A stretch of DNA of 64,000 nt from Synechococcus sp. WH 8101 (GTDB taxonomy: Bacteria; Cyanobacteriota; Cyanobacteriia; PCC-6307; Cyanobiaceae): the NCBI RefSeq assembly GCF_004209775.1, contig NZ_CP035914.1, positions 1,798,001 through 1,862,000 on the forward strand. Reading direction: 5' to 3'. The translations under genes were made by a program, and so were the position numbers. Of the stretch, positions 38,799 to 48,956 are shown piece after piece. The notes under the pieces were generated by a model that was given only the letters and a program-made list of their open reading frames with translations, had not been told where the DNA came from and did not search any database. Each line of letters starts with the position of its first letter. The stretch's first letter is position 1.

Positions 38799-39791
38799 TT
38801 AGACAGCGTGATCGTTCTCCGACGCGGCCCCCGTGGAGAGAACCCGCCCCATCGCTCTGAACTTGCGATAGCGCTGCTCGCGCAACGTGTCGACTGAGAG
38901 CCCATCGAGTTCGCCCAGATGGCGCTCGATCGCCTCCTTCAGCACCTCACCGGCCTGAAGCGGAGCCCAGTTGTTCCCACCAGCCGGTTCCGGAAGCACC
39001 TCATCCACCACCCCCAGCGTGCAGAGATCAGGACCGGTGATGCGCAGGGCCGCTGCTGCCTCCGGCGCTTTAGCGGCATCACGCCAGAGGATGGAGGCAC
39101 AGGCCTCGGGGCTGGCCACCGTGTAGACGCTGTGTTCAAACATGAGCAAGCGATCGGCGACTCCAATGCCGAGCGCACCGCCGGATCCCCCCTCCCCGAT
39201 CACCGTGGCGATGATCGGCACCCGCAAGCGGAACATCTCCCGCAGATTCACGGCAATCGCCTCTCCCTGCCCCTGCTCTTCGGCCAACAGGCCGGCATAG
39301 GCACCGGGTGTATCGATGAAGCTGAGGATCGGCAATCCGAACCGATCGGCGTGATCCATCAGGCGCAACGCTTTGCGGTAGCCGCCCGGCGTGGCCATGC
39401 CGAAATTACGGGCCACATTTTCTTTGGTGTCGCGTCCTTTCTGATGGCCGAGCAGAAGCACCGCACGGTCTCCGATCCGACCCAGGCCGCCAATCAGGGC
39501 CTGGTCATCGCTGCCGCGACGGTCGCCATGGAGCTCAACCCAGTCATCGCAGAACATCTGGATGAAATCCAGAGTGCTTGGCCGGTGGGGGTGGCGGGCC
39601 ACCTGGATTTTCTGTGAGGGGGTGAGATTGGAGAAGATCTCCTCACGGCGTCGCGCCGCCAGGGTTTCGAGCTGGAGCAGCTGCTGGCTCACATCCACCT
39701 CAGAATCCCTGGCTAGCTGGCGGATCTGCTCGATCTGCTGCTCCAGTTCCACCAGGGGCTTCTCGAATTCGAGCAGGGGACGACGGGCCAT
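38799..39791 (-). CDS. accA: acetyl-CoA carboxylase carboxyltransferase subunit alpha
   Basis: This 330-residue subunit transfers carboxyl from biotin to acetyl-CoA, giving malonyl-CoA for fatty acid synthesis. It has the N-terminal helical domain ([20 protein letters not shown]), [30 protein letters not shown], and [13 protein letters not shown], the oxyanion and CoA loops. It lies 20 bases after the acyl-ACP reductase gene, linking acyl-ACP supply with alkane synthesis. Confidence 0.95.
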   Translation of the reverse strand: MARRPLLEFEKPLVELEQQIEQIRQLARDSEVDVSQQLLQLETLAARRREEIFSNLTPSQKIQVARHPHRPSTLDFIQMFCDDWVELHGDRRGSDDQALIGGLGRIGDRAVLLLGHQKGRDTKENVARNFGMATPGGYRKALRLMDHADRFGLPILSFIDTPGAYAGLLAEEQGQGEAIAVNLREMFRLRVPIIATVIGEGGSGGALGIGVADRLLMFEHSVYTVASPEACASILWRDAAKAPEAAAALRITGPDLCTLGVVDEVLPEPAGGNNWAPLQAGEVLKEAIERHLGELDGLSVDTLREQRYRKFRAMGRVLSTGAASENDHAV

Positions 39792-39811
39792 GGAAGGTGG
39801 GGGGAAGAAAG

Positions 39812-40852
39812 TCAGGCAGCGGCGACCTGAACAGGAGCACTGAGGTTGAGGGTGGAGAAGCCGTGTCGACGCGATGCCTCACCAATGAAATCCATTTTCT
39901 CGAGGGTGATGTTGTTTCTCCCCCAGCTGAAATTGGTGTGGCAAGACTCAAATTCGAGCAACATCGCCTCTGCAAAGCAGGCAAACATCTGACGCTGCGG
40001 TTTCTCCATTTCCGCCAGCTCCATCATGTTCCAACCAATATCACTACCGAATTCAACAATGCCGCCTTTGAGCACATGCACGCCGGATCCGGCGATCCGG
40101 GCATCCAGGTTTTTGGGATAGCCGCCGTCGATCATCAGGCAGGGCTGACGCAGGCTGGCGGCATCGATTTCCAGCGTCCTGGGCATGCTTGCCACCCAGA
40201 CGACCACATCCGCTTCGGGGAGGGCTTGGTCAAGGGAAAGGATGCGACCGCCACCCAACTCGTTCTGCAGGTCGAGGAGGGGCTGCGGCTGCCGCGCCAC
40301 AAGCAGCAGCTCTGCCACGCCCGTGCGTTGAGACAGCCACCGGCAAACGGCACTGCCGATATCGCCGGTGGCCCCCACCACAGCGACACGGGCTTTCGAG
40401 AGATCGATGCCTAGGCGGGGAGCATTGATCTCAACTTGACGGCTGATCACCCAGGCCGTGTGGGTGTTGCCGGTGGTGAAGCGCTCCCACTCCAGGGTGG
40501 TGCTGCGCACATGTTGATGCTGCAGCAAATTGAAGTTCTCGAAAATGATCGAGGTGAAGCCGCCGAGAGCCGTGATGTTGATGCCCTTTTTCTGAGCCAG
40601 TTCCATGGCATTCAACACCTTGCGCCGAGCCGTCTTGAAACGGCTGAGCATCTCCGGCACGAAACAGGAATCGATGTAGGCCCCCGTGATGGTTTGGCCG
40701 GTGGGGCTGGTCACATCAAACGTTTCCACCAGCTGGGGCGGGGCACTGCACCACACATCAAGATCGCCATCGGCGATGTGATCGAACCCGAGCTCGGAAG
40801 CCTTCTGCCTGGCGGCTTCAAAGCTGGTGGAGTGTCCGATCAGACCAAACAT
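39812..40852 (-). CDS. aar: long-chain acyl-[ACP] reductase (AAR)
   Basis: This 346-residue NADPH-dependent enzyme reduces acyl-ACP to fatty aldehyde, the first step of cyanobacterial alkane synthesis. [18 protein letters not shown] is the family start; the catalytic Cys lies in AVCRWLS or the [10 protein letters not shown] region, and [14 protein letters not shown] is the nucleotide-binding motif. ATG 40852 is chosen over the frame to 40924. A 143-base spacer separates it from ado, so it may have its own promoter. Confidence 0.95.
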   Translation of the reverse strand: MFGLIGHSTSFEAARQKASELGFDHIADGDLDVWCSAPPQLVETFDVTSPTGQTITGAYIDSCFVPEMLSRFKTARRKVLNAMELAQKKGINITALGGFTSIIFENFNLLQHQHVRSTTLEWERFTTGNTHTAWVISRQVEINAPRLGIDLSKARVAVVGATGDIGSAVCRWLSQRTGVAELLLVARQPQPLLDLQNELGGGRILSLDQALPEADVVVWVASMPRTLEIDAASLRQPCLMIDGGYPKNLDARIAGSGVHVLKGGIVEFGSDIGWNMMELAEMEKPQRQMFACFAEAMLLEFESCHTNFSWGRNNITLEKMDFIGEASRRHGFSTLNLSAPVQVAAA

Positions 40853-40995
40853 GTCCCGCCGACGGTCAAAAGAGAAAGGAACCAGGGCCCAACCGAGCGG
40901 CGGACCGGTTGGCCATGCTCCCACGAAAGCATGTATCCGAAACTACGTGACAGTGCACGCAGCGGTTCCGGCAACGTGGGAGCTGGTGAAGTGGA

Positions 40996-41727
40996 TCAGA
41001 CCGCGAGGGCAGCCGCGGCCATGCGGGCAATGTCACGGGAGCTGAAACCGATCTCGCCGAGGGCCTCTTGGTAAGCGATCAGGAAATCTTCGATCAGATC
41101 TTCCTTTTCCATCTGCAGCACAGCGGCGTCGGCTGCCACCTGCTCCAGCATGGAGCGGATCAGGGGCAGGTTGGCCTTGTTGGCCTCCATCAGCTCAACC
41201 TTGCTGGCCTCGAAATTGGCCTTCAGCCATTCCTGGCCGTAATTGAGGTGGGTGTACTCATCCTTCACCACGCCTTCGGTGATCTTGCGAGCGAAGGGAT
41301 CCGCCACCGGGATATAGATGTGATAGGCGGAAATGGCGAACGCTTCAATCAGCAGCGCCTGAATCAACAGGCAGGTCACCACCTTGCCCTCTTGGAGAGC
41401 CGTCTGGAAGTTCCCGTGCAGGGGCGCGAAGAATTCCTTGGCAAAGGGAAGGTCTGCCTCAACGCCAAGATTGCGGCCACAGGAGGTGAATCCCTTCATG
41501 TGCTTCATCTCCATCCGGGCGAGACGGGCCAGCTCATCCTTCTGCTCAGGGATCAGCGTGCCGAGGGCGATGTAGTTGTCGTGCGCTTCCTGCTCACCCT
41601 CGATCACGATCGCATTGATGCGGCTGTAGGCATCCTTGTAAGCCTCGCTGGTGAAATCAGGCAGCTGGGAGCCTGCATCCATTGAATTTTCGAGAACGGC
41701 GACCTCAGACGTCTCAAGGGTCGGCAT
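40996..41727 (-). CDS. ado: aldehyde-deformylating oxygenase (ADO)
   Basis: This 243-residue ferritin-like di-iron enzyme turns fatty aldehydes into alkanes plus formate. The iron ligands are visible: Glu in [12 protein letters not shown], ExxH in [11 protein letters not shown], Glu in [12 protein letters not shown], and ExxH-like [12 protein letters not shown] 41727 matches the family start; the frame runs on to 41808. The neighbouring aar gene is its standard partner. Confidence 0.96.
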   Translation of the reverse strand: MPTLETSEVAVLENSMDAGSQLPDFTSEAYKDAYSRINAIVIEGEQEAHDNYIALGTLIPEQKDELARLARMEMKHMKGFTSCGRNLGVEADLPFAKEFFAPLHGNFQTALQEGKVVTCLLIQALLIEAFAISAYHIYIPVADPFARKITEGVVKDEYTHLNYGQEWLKANFEASKVELMEANKANLPLIRSMLEQVAADAAVLQMEKEDLIEDFLIAYQEALGEIGFSSRDIARMAAAALAV

Positions 41728-41801
41728 GGGTCTCACAGAACTAGCAATGGATCCGACTGTAACCAGCACATCCGCGGTTGGACTGCTGATGCGTGGTGAG
41801 A

Positions 41802-42635
41802 TCACCACCTCGGGACGGAGCCCGGAGCTTCAGGGCGGGGCGGCCAGTCACTCGCCAGCAGCCGTTCGAGGCGATCGCACCAGTGGTCCACCAGGGCAGC
41901 CTCCAGGGCTTCCCCCAGCGACCTGGACGCGCCTCGGCTGTCACCGATCACGCCGCTGTCACTGAGATCGCGGCTCATCCAGGCCCAGGGAGCATCGCCC
42001 TCCAGGCTCCAGCCAGCCGGTGGCGTCACGGCAGCGTCGAGGCGCTGATGCTCCCCATCCACGGGGCGCTCGGAACCGACCAGATCCGGAGCCAACTGCA
42101 GCATCAGGCTGGTTTCTGCCAGGCCGGCATGGAGACCGGTCTGTAATTCCGGAGCGGGAATCAGATCCCCGATGCCGTCGACACCGGCCCAGAGAAAGCA
42201 AGGCAGCACAGCCAGGGCCGGCCGGCTGGCCCGCAGGCTACGGGCCGCTGTCTGTAGCAGGGCGATCTGCCCACCATGGGCATTCAGCATCACCAGACGT
42301 TGCGCACCGGCATCGGCCAGCTGGCACCCCACCTCTTCAACGAGACGCATCAACAGTTCTGCCGACAGGGAGAGGGTGCCGGGGAAGCCGAGGTGCTCCG
42401 GGGAGAAACCGATCGCCTGCACCGGCAACGACCAGACCGGAAGCGCATCCGGCAGGCGTTCCAGGACCGCCGCGAGGATCCGCTCCGCGAACAGGGCATC
42501 AGTGGCCAGCGGCAACTGGGGGCCATGTTGTTCGCAGGCACCGAAGGGCCAGACCACCGTGGCCCCCTCCCGAAGCAAGCCGGTGCGCACCTCCGGCCAG
42601 GCGAGACGGTCCAGGCGCCGTTGCGGCTTGGGCAT
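41802..42635 (-). CDS. creatininase-family amidohydrolase
   Basis: This 277-residue metalloenzyme-like protein has the creatininase family (MftE/FAPy hydrolase) pattern: [24 protein letters not shown] with metal-binding Glu/His/Asp, and [13 protein letters not shown]. Activities in the family range from creatinine to formamidopyrimidine hydrolysis, so no substrate is assigned. It lies 74 bases upstream of ado in the same orientation and is divergent from the S1-domain gene. Confidence 0.85.
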   Translation of the reverse strand: MPKPQRRLDRLAWPEVRTGLLREGATVVWPFGACEQHGPQLPLATDALFAERILAAVLERLPDALPVWSLPVQAIGFSPEHLGFPGTLSLSAELLMRLVEEVGCQLADAGAQRLVMLNAHGGQIALLQTAARSLRASRPALAVLPCFLWAGVDGIGDLIPAPELQTGLHAGLAETSLMLQLAPDLVGSERPVDGEHQRLDAAVTPPAGWSLEGDAPWAWMSRDLSDSGVIGDSRGASRSLGEALEAALVDHWCDRLERLLASDWPPRPEAPGSVPRW

Positions 42636-42703
42636 CAGACAAAAGGGCGCAGGACACCCCACCCTGCCTGTCAGACTGACCGATCGACGACCCCCCAGGG
42701 CCC

Positions 42704-43999
42704 ATGGCCGGATCCGGCAGTCCGCAGCCCAAGCAGCCGAAGCCACCCGCTGCGGCTGCTCCGCGCAAGCCCCAGCTGGTGATGCACATCAGCAAGAAAG
42801 AGGAGCAGGATCGCCTACGCCGCGAGGCGGAGGATGCCCGAGCTGCGGCCGTTGCAGCCGAAAAGCGAGCCCTGGAGCTCGAGCAGGCGGCCCAGGCGGC
42901 CGGTGTGGTGCCGGCAAGCGGGCCGAGCCGGCCCGTGGCGCCGAGCCGGCCGGGCAGCCCTGTTAACACGGACGAAAGCCGTTTCGACACCGCGGAGCTC
43001 GAGGGCCTCTCGATGGCGGATCTGCTCGGCCCCGCAGACCAGCAGAGACGTGCGGGAAGCGCGTCCCGGCAGGAGTCACCACGGGATGAATCGATCAGCC
43101 GCAGCGTTGACGATTTCGACTTCGATGAAGATGCCTTCCTCGCGGCACTCGATGCCAACGAACCGGTGGGAACCACCGGTGAAGTGGTCACCGGAACGGT
43201 GATCGGCCTCGAGAGCGACGGTGTGTATGTGGATATCGGCGGCAAAGCGCCGGGGTTCATGCCCAAGAGCGAATGCGGCCTGGGGGTGATCACCAATCTC
43301 AAGGAGCGTTTCCCCAAGGGCCTGGAGGTGGAAGTGCTCGTGACACGCGAGCAGAACGCGGATGGCATGGTCACGATCAGCTGCCGCGCCCTCGCCCTGC
43401 GCAAGAGCTGGGACAAGGTGAAGGAGCTGGAGAAACAGGGCAAGGTGGTTCAGGTGAAGATCAGCGGTTTCAACCGCGGCGGTGTCACCTGTGACTTGGA
43501 GGGCCTGCGCGGTTTCATTCCCCGGTCCCATCTGCAGGATGGGGAGAACCATGAAGCCCTGGTGGGCAAGACCCTCGGGGTGGCCTTCCTCGAAGTCAAT
43601 GCCGACACCCGGAAGCTTGTGCTTTCAGAGAAGCGGGCGGCCACGGCGGCCCGCTTCGCCGAACTCGAAGTGGGCCAGTTGGTGGAAGGCACCGTGGTGG
43701 CCGTGAAGCCCTACGGCTTCTTCGTCGATCTCGGCGGCATCAGCGGCCTGTTGCACCAGTCGATGATCACCGGCGGCAGCATGCGCTCACTTCGCGAAGT
43801 CTTTGATCAAGGGGATGCCGTGAAAGCCCTGATCACCGAACTCGATCCGGGCCGCGGTCGGATCGCCCTGAACACCGCCCTGCTGGAAGGTCAACCCGGT
43901 GAGCTGTTGATCGAGAAGGACACCGTGATGGCGGAAGCCGCCGATCGGGCCAACAGGGCTCGTAACGTCCTCAGGCAGCAAGAACAATCTGCCGGATGA
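42704..43999 (+). CDS. rpsA: S1-domain RNA-binding protein (ribosomal protein S1 paralogue)
   Basis: This 431-residue protein has a charged N-terminal region with a coiled-coil (RLRREAEDARAAAVAAEKRAL) and a Pro/Ser linker, then three S1 domains: about 158-225 (VVTGTVIGLESDGVYVDIG), 240-300 (KVVQVKISGFNRGGVTCDL) and 320-395 (LVEGTVVAVKPYGFFVDLG). Cyanobacteria carry two S1-type proteins, and the extended N-terminus points to the Rps1b/Nbp1-like one. It overlaps the Tab2-like gene by ATGA. The paralogue assignment is inferred. Confidence 0.85.
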   Translation: MAGSGSPQPKQPKPPAAAAPRKPQLVMHISKKEEQDRLRREAEDARAAAVAAEKRALELEQAAQAAGVVPASGPSRPVAPSRPGSPVNTDESRFDTAELEGLSMADLLGPADQQRRAGSASRQESPRDESISRSVDDFDFDEDAFLAALDANEPVGTTGEVVTGTVIGLESDGVYVDIGGKAPGFMPKSECGLGVITNLKERFPKGLEVEVLVTREQNADGMVTISCRALALRKSWDKVKELEKQGKVVQVKISGFNRGGVTCDLEGLRGFIPRSHLQDGENHEALVGKTLGVAFLEVNADTRKLVLSEKRAATAARFAELEVGQLVEGTVVAVKPYGFFVDLGGISGLLHQSMITGGSMRSLREVFDQGDAVKALITELDPGRGRIALNTALLEGQPGELLIEKDTVMAEAADRANRARNVLRQQEQSAG

Positions 44000-44910
44000 T
44001 CACGGCCGAACCCGCCTCCAGTGATGGCAGCGCCGATTCCCGAAGCAGCCGCCAGGCCGATTGGGAGCTCGACTTCTACTCACGTCCGATCCTGGAGGCC
44101 GATGGCAAAAAACGCTGGGAGCTGCTCATCACGGGCAGTCCCGATCGTTCCGGCCGCCCCCCCTTCCGCTATGAGCGTCGCTGCCCTGCAGGAGAGGTGA
44201 ATTCCACCTGGCTGGCCTCAGCCCTCCGGGACGCGCTTGATCTTGCCCTGAGTGAAGGATGGTCACCACCGCAACGGCTGCGTTGCTGGCGCAGTGCCAT
44301 GCGCACCATGGTGCAGCGGGCCGGAACAGAACTTGGTCTGGAAGTCCGCCCCAGTCGGCGCACCTATGCCCTGATCGACTGGCTGGCCCAGCGGGAACGG
44401 GAGGTGTACCCGGCTGAAGAGGGCTTCATGGCCGGGCCTCTGGCACCCTCACCGGCGCCGACCCCCACCCCAGCACTCCCCCTGCCGGAAGCGGTGCGCG
44501 GCGATGCCTGGAGCTGGGCCTCGCTGCCTCTCGGCAGCCTTCGCGACGCCGAAGACTGGCCCCTGGGCTTCCACGACCTGCTGCCGATCCCCGATGCTCT
44601 GGCAGCGGATCACCCCGTGCCCGGGCTTCGCTTGTTCAGCCGCAGCCGCGCCCTCGCCCTGGCGGGTTGGCTTGGTGGCCTGGAACCCGTTCGCCTGCGG
44701 GTGGAGGGCTGCCAGCTGGTGCTCGACGCCGGGCAGGACGACGCCTGGCTGGTGACGGACCTCGAGCCTGAGGCCGCCCACACCACACGGCGTGAGCTGG
44801 ACACGGCACGGGAGCAGATCGGTGGTCTGCAATTCATCGCTGTGCAGACCACGCCTGAAACCCCTCGGTTTGAGGGGTTCTGGATGCTGCGGGATCAACC
44901 GGAACCATGA
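43996..44910 (+). CDS. Tab2/Atab2-like RNA-binding protein
   Basis: This 304-residue protein resembles Tab2/Atab2, a factor for translation of photosystem I psaA/psaB mRNA in chloroplasts. The conserved N-terminus WELDFYSRPILEADGKKRWELLI and middle CWRSAMRTMVQRAGTELGL match that family; a Pro-rich linker (~153-170) follows. It overlaps the S1-domain gene upstream and pgeF downstream (both ATGA), so an RNA-related operon with S1 is plausible. A perfect hairpin lies near its 3' end. Confidence 0.85.
   Translation: MITAEPASSDGSADSRSSRQADWELDFYSRPILEADGKKRWELLITGSPDRSGRPPFRYERRCPAGEVNSTWLASALRDALDLALSEGWSPPQRLRCWRSAMRTMVQRAGTELGLEVRPSRRTYALIDWLAQREREVYPAEEGFMAGPLAPSPAPTPTPALPLPEAVRGDAWSWASLPLGSLRDAEDWPLGFHDLLPIPDALAADHPVPGLRLFSRSRALALAGWLGGLEPVRLRVEGCQLVLDAGQDDAWLVTDLEPEAAHTTRRELDTAREQIGGLQFIAVQTTPETPRFEGFWMLRDQPEP
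44859..44879 (+). promoter_or_regulatory. perfect 8-bp hairpin inside the Tab2-like 3' coding end
   Basis: AACCCCTC-ggttt-GAGGGGTT lies 28 bases before the pgeF start. No T-run follows, so it is not an intrinsic terminator. It may affect pgeF translation or be chance in high-GC DNA. Confidence 0.4.
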
Positions 44911-45695
44911 CCGGGCTGAGCAGCGATCCGTTGGCCCAGCCCGACAGCCGCTTCAACCTGCTCCAGGGGTGGACCTGGATCGGCTGCTATGGCGGCTACT
45001 ACCTCAGCGCCGACCTATTGCAGGAGCAGGGGTTTGAGCATGGCTTCTTTACCCGCCGCTGGCAGGGACGGGACCCCGATGCCCTGGCGGCCTATGTGTC
45101 GGCCGGCGTCAGCGTGCATCGTCCGCAACAGGTGCATGGCGCCTTGGTGCTAGAGGCCTCCAAGGCCAAGGGGCCACCCTGGCCCGCTGCCGACGGTCTG
45201 GTGAGTGATCGGGGAAGCCAGAGCCTCTGGGTCTGTGGCGCCGACTGCACCCCGGTACTAATCGCCGATCCAGGCCATGGCCATGTGGCCGCCTGCCATG
45301 CCGGCTGGCGTGGGGTGGCCGCCGGCATCCTGCCCGAGGCCATCAGCCGACTGGAGCAACGTGGTGCCCAGCGGGAGCAGCTGGTGGTGGCCCTGGGCCC
45401 GGCAGTGAGCGGTCCCCGTTACCAGGTGGCCCTCGATGTCGCCCAGCAGGTGCTGGCCAGCGTGCCTGTGGATCACCAGGCCGGCATCGTGTCGGACGAC
45501 CCGGAACCCGGGCGCTGTCGCCTCGACATCCGCCAAGCCGCCACGGCCCAGTTGATCGGCGAGGGACTGCAACCTCAACACATCAGTCGCTGCCCGCTCT
45601 GCACCGTCAGCGAACCGGAGTTGTTCCACTCCTGGCGCCGGGATCAGGTGAAGGCGGTCCAATGGAGTGGCATCGTCTCCCAGGCCGCCAGCTGA
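44907..45695 (+). CDS. pgeF: PgeF/YfiH-family multicopper-oxidase-like purine nucleoside phosphorylase
   Basis: This 262-residue LACC1/YfiH-type enzyme acts in nucleoside or peptidoglycan-edit metabolism. The zinc-binding His/Cys motifs are visible: PQQVHG, GADCTPVLIAD, and AACHAGWRGVAAGI, which contains the family signature HAGWRG. It ends RCPLCTVSEPELFHSWRRD, as usual. It is translationally coupled to the Tab2-like gene and ends four bases from the convergent FAD protein. Confidence 0.9.
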   Translation: MTGLSSDPLAQPDSRFNLLQGWTWIGCYGGYYLSADLLQEQGFEHGFFTRRWQGRDPDALAAYVSAGVSVHRPQQVHGALVLEASKAKGPPWPAADGLVSDRGSQSLWVCGADCTPVLIADPGHGHVAACHAGWRGVAAGILPEAISRLEQRGAQREQLVVALGPAVSGPRYQVALDVAQQVLASVPVDHQAGIVSDDPEPGRCRLDIRQAATAQLIGEGLQPQHISRCPLCTVSEPELFHSWRRDQVKAVQWSGIVSQAAS

Positions 45696-45699
45696 CCGC

Positions 45700-47373
45700 T
45701 CAGCCCGTCTCAGCTGCGAGAATCCGCAACGCCACCGCCTCCGCAGCGCGGATGCCATCAATGGCTGCCGACAGGATGCCGCCGGCGTAACCAGCCCCCT
45801 CCCCCGCGGGTGTGAGCCCCAGGGTGTTGATCGATTCGAAACTTGAATCGCGAGGCAGCCGCACGGGAGATGAGGTGCGGGTCTCCACGCCGGTGAGCAC
45901 AGCATCCGGATGGTCATACCCCTCCAGGCGCGCGGCGAACCGAGGGATGGCCTCCTGCAGAGCTTCAATCATCGGCGCCGGGAGGGCACTGCGCAGATCA
46001 GCGGGCCTGGTTCCCGGTTGATACGACGGTTCAATCGTGCCCAGGCTGGTCGAGGGCCGATCGGCGAGGAAGTCGTCCAGGCGTTGCACAGGAGCGCTGT
46101 GATCGCCACCGCCGAGGAGAAAGGCCCGCTCCTCGAGCGCACGCTGAAACGCCACACCGGCAAGCGGATCGCCGGCATATCTGGCGAAAGCGGTCAGTTC
46201 CTCCGCATCCACCGGCACCACCAGACCACTGTTGGCATTGCGCTCATTACGGGTGTGCTGACTCATGCCGTTGGTGACCACTCGACCGGCCTCGCTGGTA
46301 GCTCCGACCACCAGGCCCCCGGGGCACATGCAGAAGCTGTAGACGCAACGTCCGTTGCTGGCGTGGTGAACCAGCTTGTATTCCGCCGCACCCAGCCGCA
46401 GATGGCCCGCCTGCGCTCCCCAGCGGGCCTGATCGATCAAGGGCTGGGGGTGTTCGATCCGTAGGCCGACGGCGAACGGTTTGGCGTCCATCGCCACGCC
46501 GATCCGATCCAGCATGTCGAAGGTGTCGCGCGCCGAGTGACCAGGGGCGAGCAGCAACTGGCGACAGGGAACGGTCGTGCCATCGGCCAGGCTCAGGCCC
46601 ACCAGGCGCTGAACCCTGCCATCGGCTCGGGGCTCCGGCAGGGGCTCGAGCTGGAGCTCCTCCACCTTGGCTCCGAAGCGCACCTCACCACCGAGCGCTT
46701 CCACCCTGGCTCGCAGCCCCCGCACGACGGTGGCGAGCTTGAAGGTGCCGATATGGGGCCGATGCACCGTGAGGATCTCGGAATTGGCCCCGCACGCCAC
46801 CAGCTCCTCCAGCACCTTGCGTCCGTAATGCTCCGGATCGCTCACCTGGCTGTAAAGCTTGCCATCGGAGAAGGTGCCGGCTCCGCCCTCACCGAACTGC
46901 ACGTTCGATTCCGGCTTGAGAGACGCCGTTCCCCTCCAGAACGCGAACGTATCGGCGGTGCGTTGGCGCACCGGCTGGCCGCGCTCCAGCAGGAGAGGCC
47001 TGAAGCCCATCTGGGCCAGCACCAGGGCAGCGAAATAGCCGCAGGGGCCAGCCCCCACCACCACAGGGCGCTGCTCGATCCGGTGCGGGAATCCGGCTGG
47101 CGCCTGTGCCACCGGGCGGTAAGTGGTTTCAGGCGCCAACCGGATGCGCTGATCACCGCGATGCCGACGGCGCAGCGCACTCTCCCCACGCACCTCCACA
47201 TCCACGCTGTAGATCAGCTGGATGCGGTCGCGACGACGCGCATCGATGCTGCGTTTCACCAGGCGGTGGCGAATCAATTGCTCCGGAGGCACACGCAACC
47301 TGCGCAGAATCGCCGCCTCCAGATCTTCGGGCCCGTGATCGAGGGGGAGCCGAACTTCGCTCAACCGCAGCAC
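45700..47373 (-). CDS. FAD-dependent oxidoreductase (COG2509-like)
   Basis: This 557-residue flavoprotein has an N-terminal ferredoxin-like extension (~1-95), the dinucleotide site VVGAGPCGYFAALVLAQMG (~108), the GGAGTFSDGKLYSQ loop and a C-terminal GEGAGYAGGILSAA FAD signature. The family of uncharacterised dehydrogenases is common in cyanobacteria and plants; the substrate is unknown. The start is GTG 47373. Confidence 0.88.
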   Translation of the reverse strand: MLRLSEVRLPLDHGPEDLEAAILRRLRVPPEQLIRHRLVKRSIDARRRDRIQLIYSVDVEVRGESALRRRHRGDQRIRLAPETTYRPVAQAPAGFPHRIEQRPVVVGAGPCGYFAALVLAQMGFRPLLLERGQPVRQRTADTFAFWRGTASLKPESNVQFGEGGAGTFSDGKLYSQVSDPEHYGRKVLEELVACGANSEILTVHRPHIGTFKLATVVRGLRARVEALGGEVRFGAKVEELQLEPLPEPRADGRVQRLVGLSLADGTTVPCRQLLLAPGHSARDTFDMLDRIGVAMDAKPFAVGLRIEHPQPLIDQARWGAQAGHLRLGAAEYKLVHHASNGRCVYSFCMCPGGLVVGATSEAGRVVTNGMSQHTRNERNANSGLVVPVDAEELTAFARYAGDPLAGVAFQRALEERAFLLGGGDHSAPVQRLDDFLADRPSTSLGTIEPSYQPGTRPADLRSALPAPMIEALQEAIPRFAARLEGYDHPDAVLTGVETRTSSPVRLPRDSSFESINTLGLTPAGEGAGYAGGILSAAIDGIRAAEAVALRILAAETG

Positions 47374-47403
47374 GGCCGTTGCCCGCCAGACCTCCTGAAA
47401 ACC

Positions 47404-48666
47404 TTACTGAGTGGCGATGAGGCGAGTGAGAGCCTCCCCTGAAGGTGCCTGGGCAGGCCGAAGATCAAGGCCGCTGCTCACCCCCTCCAGACGCACAGCC
47501 TGGCCGGTTCGTCGGCGCACGATCGCCTCACAGAGCGGCAGGGATGAGGCGCCTGGATCCATCCAGCCAAGGGGATCACGGGTGCCTTCCGAGGACACAG
47601 GAGCGGGGGCCACCGAGGCCAGCGCCAGCAGGCGAGCGGTGTCGTAACCGGCTCCGGCTAGCTGATCGGGTTGCTGTCCGTAACGCTCCTGAAAGCGATG
47701 GGCAAAGTTCTCCCAGCCCGGACCGACGGCGGGCCGGCGCAGGGCCAGCTGGGGCCAGGGCTGCTCCTTCAGCTCCGTGACCTGATCGGAAGAGAGCGGC
47801 CAGATCCAGGCGGGAGCGGCCGGAGCGAAGGCACCATCGCGCTGAGCACGGCGGAGCGCCTCGGCCAACCGTCCCTGGGGAGGCGCTGCCATCACCAGGG
47901 CATCAGGCGCCAACCAGGCCAGGTCCTGCGCCAGCAGTCGCAGGCGGTCGGGATCAACAGGGTCCACCTCCTGAACCAACGCATCGGTGTAGGAGAGCAC
48001 CTGACCCCCTTCTCCTTGCACCAGGCTGATGAAGGGGGCGGCAGCATCCGCCTCCATGGTGCCCGGATCGCTCACCACCACCATCCGGGTCCAACCCCGA
48101 CGGATGGCGTCCTGAGCGAGAGCCCGCAGATCGGTGTCGCGTGAAGGCAGCAGGGGCGAGAATCTGGTGCCGGACTCAAGGGCTTTGAGGCCCTGCAGTG
48201 AGGTTCCCCTCTGGAAGGGCAGCAGCACCCGGCTGTCGGTAGTCTCCGCCAGCTGAGCGAAGGCACGCAAATCGGCAGCGAAAGGAGCCACCAGCAACGG
48301 CGGTGCCATGCCGGAAGGGAACGCTGAGCCGGGGTCGCTGTCCCAGGGCAGCGTGCGCCAGTCGACGCTGACGGGCTGCAGGCCACAGGCCCGCACGGCC
48401 GCATCACCGAGCTGAAGACCTTGGAGGAAGGAGACCCTGGCTCGAGCCGGACCATCCGCCAGCAGGATCGCAGCTGCGGAGAGGGGCCGCTGACTGGCCG
48501 CAATCACCTGACAGCCCAGCAGACTGGCCGTGATCAGGAACAGCCGGGCGAAGGGCCAGCGTCGCCATGGCAGCGCCCGCAGGAATGGCGCAGCCTTTGA
48601 TCGCTCAGACCCCGTGGAGGCGTGATCAACGCCGGTGTGGGTTGGAGCCTCCGACGAGGCAGCCAT
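47404..48666 (-). CDS. periplasmic-binding-protein-fold lipoprotein, unknown ligand
   Basis: This 420-residue exported protein has a long basic leader, hydrophobic segment (FARLFLITASLLGC) and candidate lipobox LLGC, then a type 1 periplasmic-binding fold (AAILLADGPARARVSFLQGLQLGDAAV, TRMVVVSDPGTMEADAAAPF, PDALVMAAPPQGRLAEAL). This resembles Leu/Ile/Val-binding proteins and LpoA-type activators. No transporter genes are adjacent, so a regulatory or cell-wall role is as likely as uptake. Confidence 0.78.
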   Translation of the reverse strand: MAASSEAPTHTGVDHASTGSERSKAAPFLRALPWRRWPFARLFLITASLLGCQVIAASQRPLSAAAILLADGPARARVSFLQGLQLGDAAVRACGLQPVSVDWRTLPWDSDPGSAFPSGMAPPLLVAPFAADLRAFAQLAETTDSRVLLPFQRGTSLQGLKALESGTRFSPLLPSRDTDLRALAQDAIRRGWTRMVVVSDPGTMEADAAAPFISLVQGEGGQVLSYTDALVQEVDPVDPDRLRLLAQDLAWLAPDALVMAAPPQGRLAEALRRAQRDGAFAPAAPAWIWPLSSDQVTELKEQPWPQLALRRPAVGPGWENFAHRFQERYGQQPDQLAGAGYDTARLLALASVAPAPVSSEGTRDPLGWMDPGASSLPLCEAIVRRRTGQAVRLEGVSSGLDLRPAQAPSGEALTRLIATQ

Positions 48667-48695
48667 GGCGATACACAGGGCAGTGACAATGCAAC

Positions 48696-48956
48696 CTAGG
48701 GAGAGGAATCGGATTCGTCCGGGATTGTGATGGAATCCCCGGGATCAGAGTCCCGTTCGGGTTCAGCCTCGGCTTCGGCTGCTGCCGGGAGCCACAACGC
48801 CGCCAGGCCAGCCAACAGCAACATCACACCCAAACCCAGCGCCAGGGAGCGATTCTCACCCGCAGCATCGGTCCAGACCGCCGTGCTCAGAAAAGCAGCG
48901 CCCAGGAGCACACAGGGCACCATCACCACTCCGGCAGCAACGCGATTGCGCCCCAT
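48696..48956 (-). CDS. small two-helix membrane protein, unknown function
   Basis: This 86-residue protein has two hydrophobic segments (GVVMVPCVLLGAAFLSTAVW, residues ~9-28; SLALGLGVMLLLAGLAALWL, ~37-56) and an acidic tail rich in Glu/Asp/Ser. No family is recognised. Its start directly abuts the stop of the gene above it (48957), so they are likely co-translated. Confidence 0.72.
   Translation of the reverse strand: MGRNRVAAGVVMVPCVLLGAAFLSTAVWTDAAGENRSLALGLGVMLLLAGLAALWLPAAAEAEAEPERDSDPGDSITIPDESDSSP

Noticed and set aside
40914-40933. CATGCT/AGCATG inverted repeat in the ado-aar spacer
   Set aside because: Only six base pairs with an 8-base loop; too weak to call an operator or terminator.
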